Origin: Deltaproteobacteria bacterium | GTDB taxonomy: Bacteria > Desulfobacterota > B13-G15 > RBG-16-54-18 | Reading direction: 5' to 3' | Length of the DNA: 6,453 nucleotides | Assembly: GCA_003646745.1 (NCBI GenBank) | Contig: QMLM01000100.1 | Span: forward strand, 1 to 6,453 | Shown: positions 6,385 to 6,453 of the stretch, one piece after another | Position numbering within the stretch: position 1 is the stretch's first letter | Layout: each line of letters starts with the position of its first letter | The notes under the pieces: model-generated | What the model was told of the DNA's origin: nothing | What the model saw: only the letters and a program-made list of their open reading frames with translations | The model's database searches: none | Translations under genes and position numbers: made by a program

Positions 6385-6453
6385 TTGGGTCTTGCAGAAG
6401 TTCCCTGCGGTGAGACAATCCTTCCGTTTCACAGGGGGAACAGCCCTCTATAC
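6347..6453 (+). CDS. Nucleotidyltransferase of the AbiEii/AbiGii toxin family, N-terminal fragment (cut by right edge)
   Basis: From ATG 6347 the frame stays open to the window end and gives 35 codons, beginning MGTLREGQKRALDWVLQKFP and ending SFRFTGGTALY. The sequence FxxTGGTAL preceded by a helix with W and KFP is the hallmark opening of AbiEii/AbiGii-type (DUF1814) nucleotidyltransferases; GG-T at residues 30-32 is the first nucleotide-binding motif. The catalytic acidic motif (usually SxDxD-like) would follow outside the window. Known AbiEii-family toxins such as AbiEii and MenT modify RNA or nucleotide targets and act in phage defence or growth arrest. A stop in frame at 6335-6337 makes ATG 6347 the first possible start; TTG 6356 is an alternative. 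No strong ribosome binding site is seen, so translation may depend on coupling to the overlapping upstream gene. Confidence 0.75.
   Translation, partial: MGTLREGQKRALDWVLQKFPAVRQSFRFTGGTALY

Overview
The window reads as bacterial DNA of moderate GC content, tightly packed, with every convincing gene on the plus strand. The gene set (a molybdopterin oxidoreductase of anaerobic type, GlgA, a GH57 enzyme with a DUF3536-type C-terminus, Cas6, and an AbiEii-type nucleotidyltransferase) suggests an anaerobic and possibly thermophilic bacterium, for example a Desulfobacterota- or Nitrospirota-like lineage. That placement is an inference with low confidence, because no phylogenetic marker is present.

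Layout. Positions 1-429 hold the C-terminal end of a molybdopterin-dependent oxidoreductase cut by the window edge. A good sigma70-type promoter (434-463) then starts a new unit: a FabG-like short-chain dehydrogenase (495-1235), glycogen synthase glgA (1280-2737) and a GH57 glycoside hydrolase (2734-5109). GlgA and GH57 overlap by the 4 bases ATGA and are probably translationally coupled, which ties the GH57 enzyme to glycogen or alpha-glucan metabolism. A six-codon leader ORF with a well-placed ribosome binding site sits just before glgA and ends in an ATGA overlap with the second possible glgA start.

After GH57 comes an AT-rich gap of 89 bases. It holds a second promoter candidate and an imperfect inverted repeat that covers its -10 box. 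The gene content then changes from metabolism to defence: a complete cas6 (5199-5954) with all three catalytic positions preserved, an unrecognised small gene (6025-6384) that may have suffered a one-base frameshift near its 5' end, and the first 35 codons of an AbiEii/AbiGii-family nucleotidyltransferase (from 6347). The last gene overlaps the unknown gene by 38 bases. No CRISPR repeats and no other cas genes are visible, so this cas6 is either the edge of a cas locus continuing to the right or a stand-alone copy.

The most interesting part is the right end: cas6, then an unknown small protein, then a toxin-family nucleotidyltransferase, all on one strand and closely spaced. The unknown protein is a candidate partner or antitoxin of the nucleotidyltransferase; this is inferred from position only.
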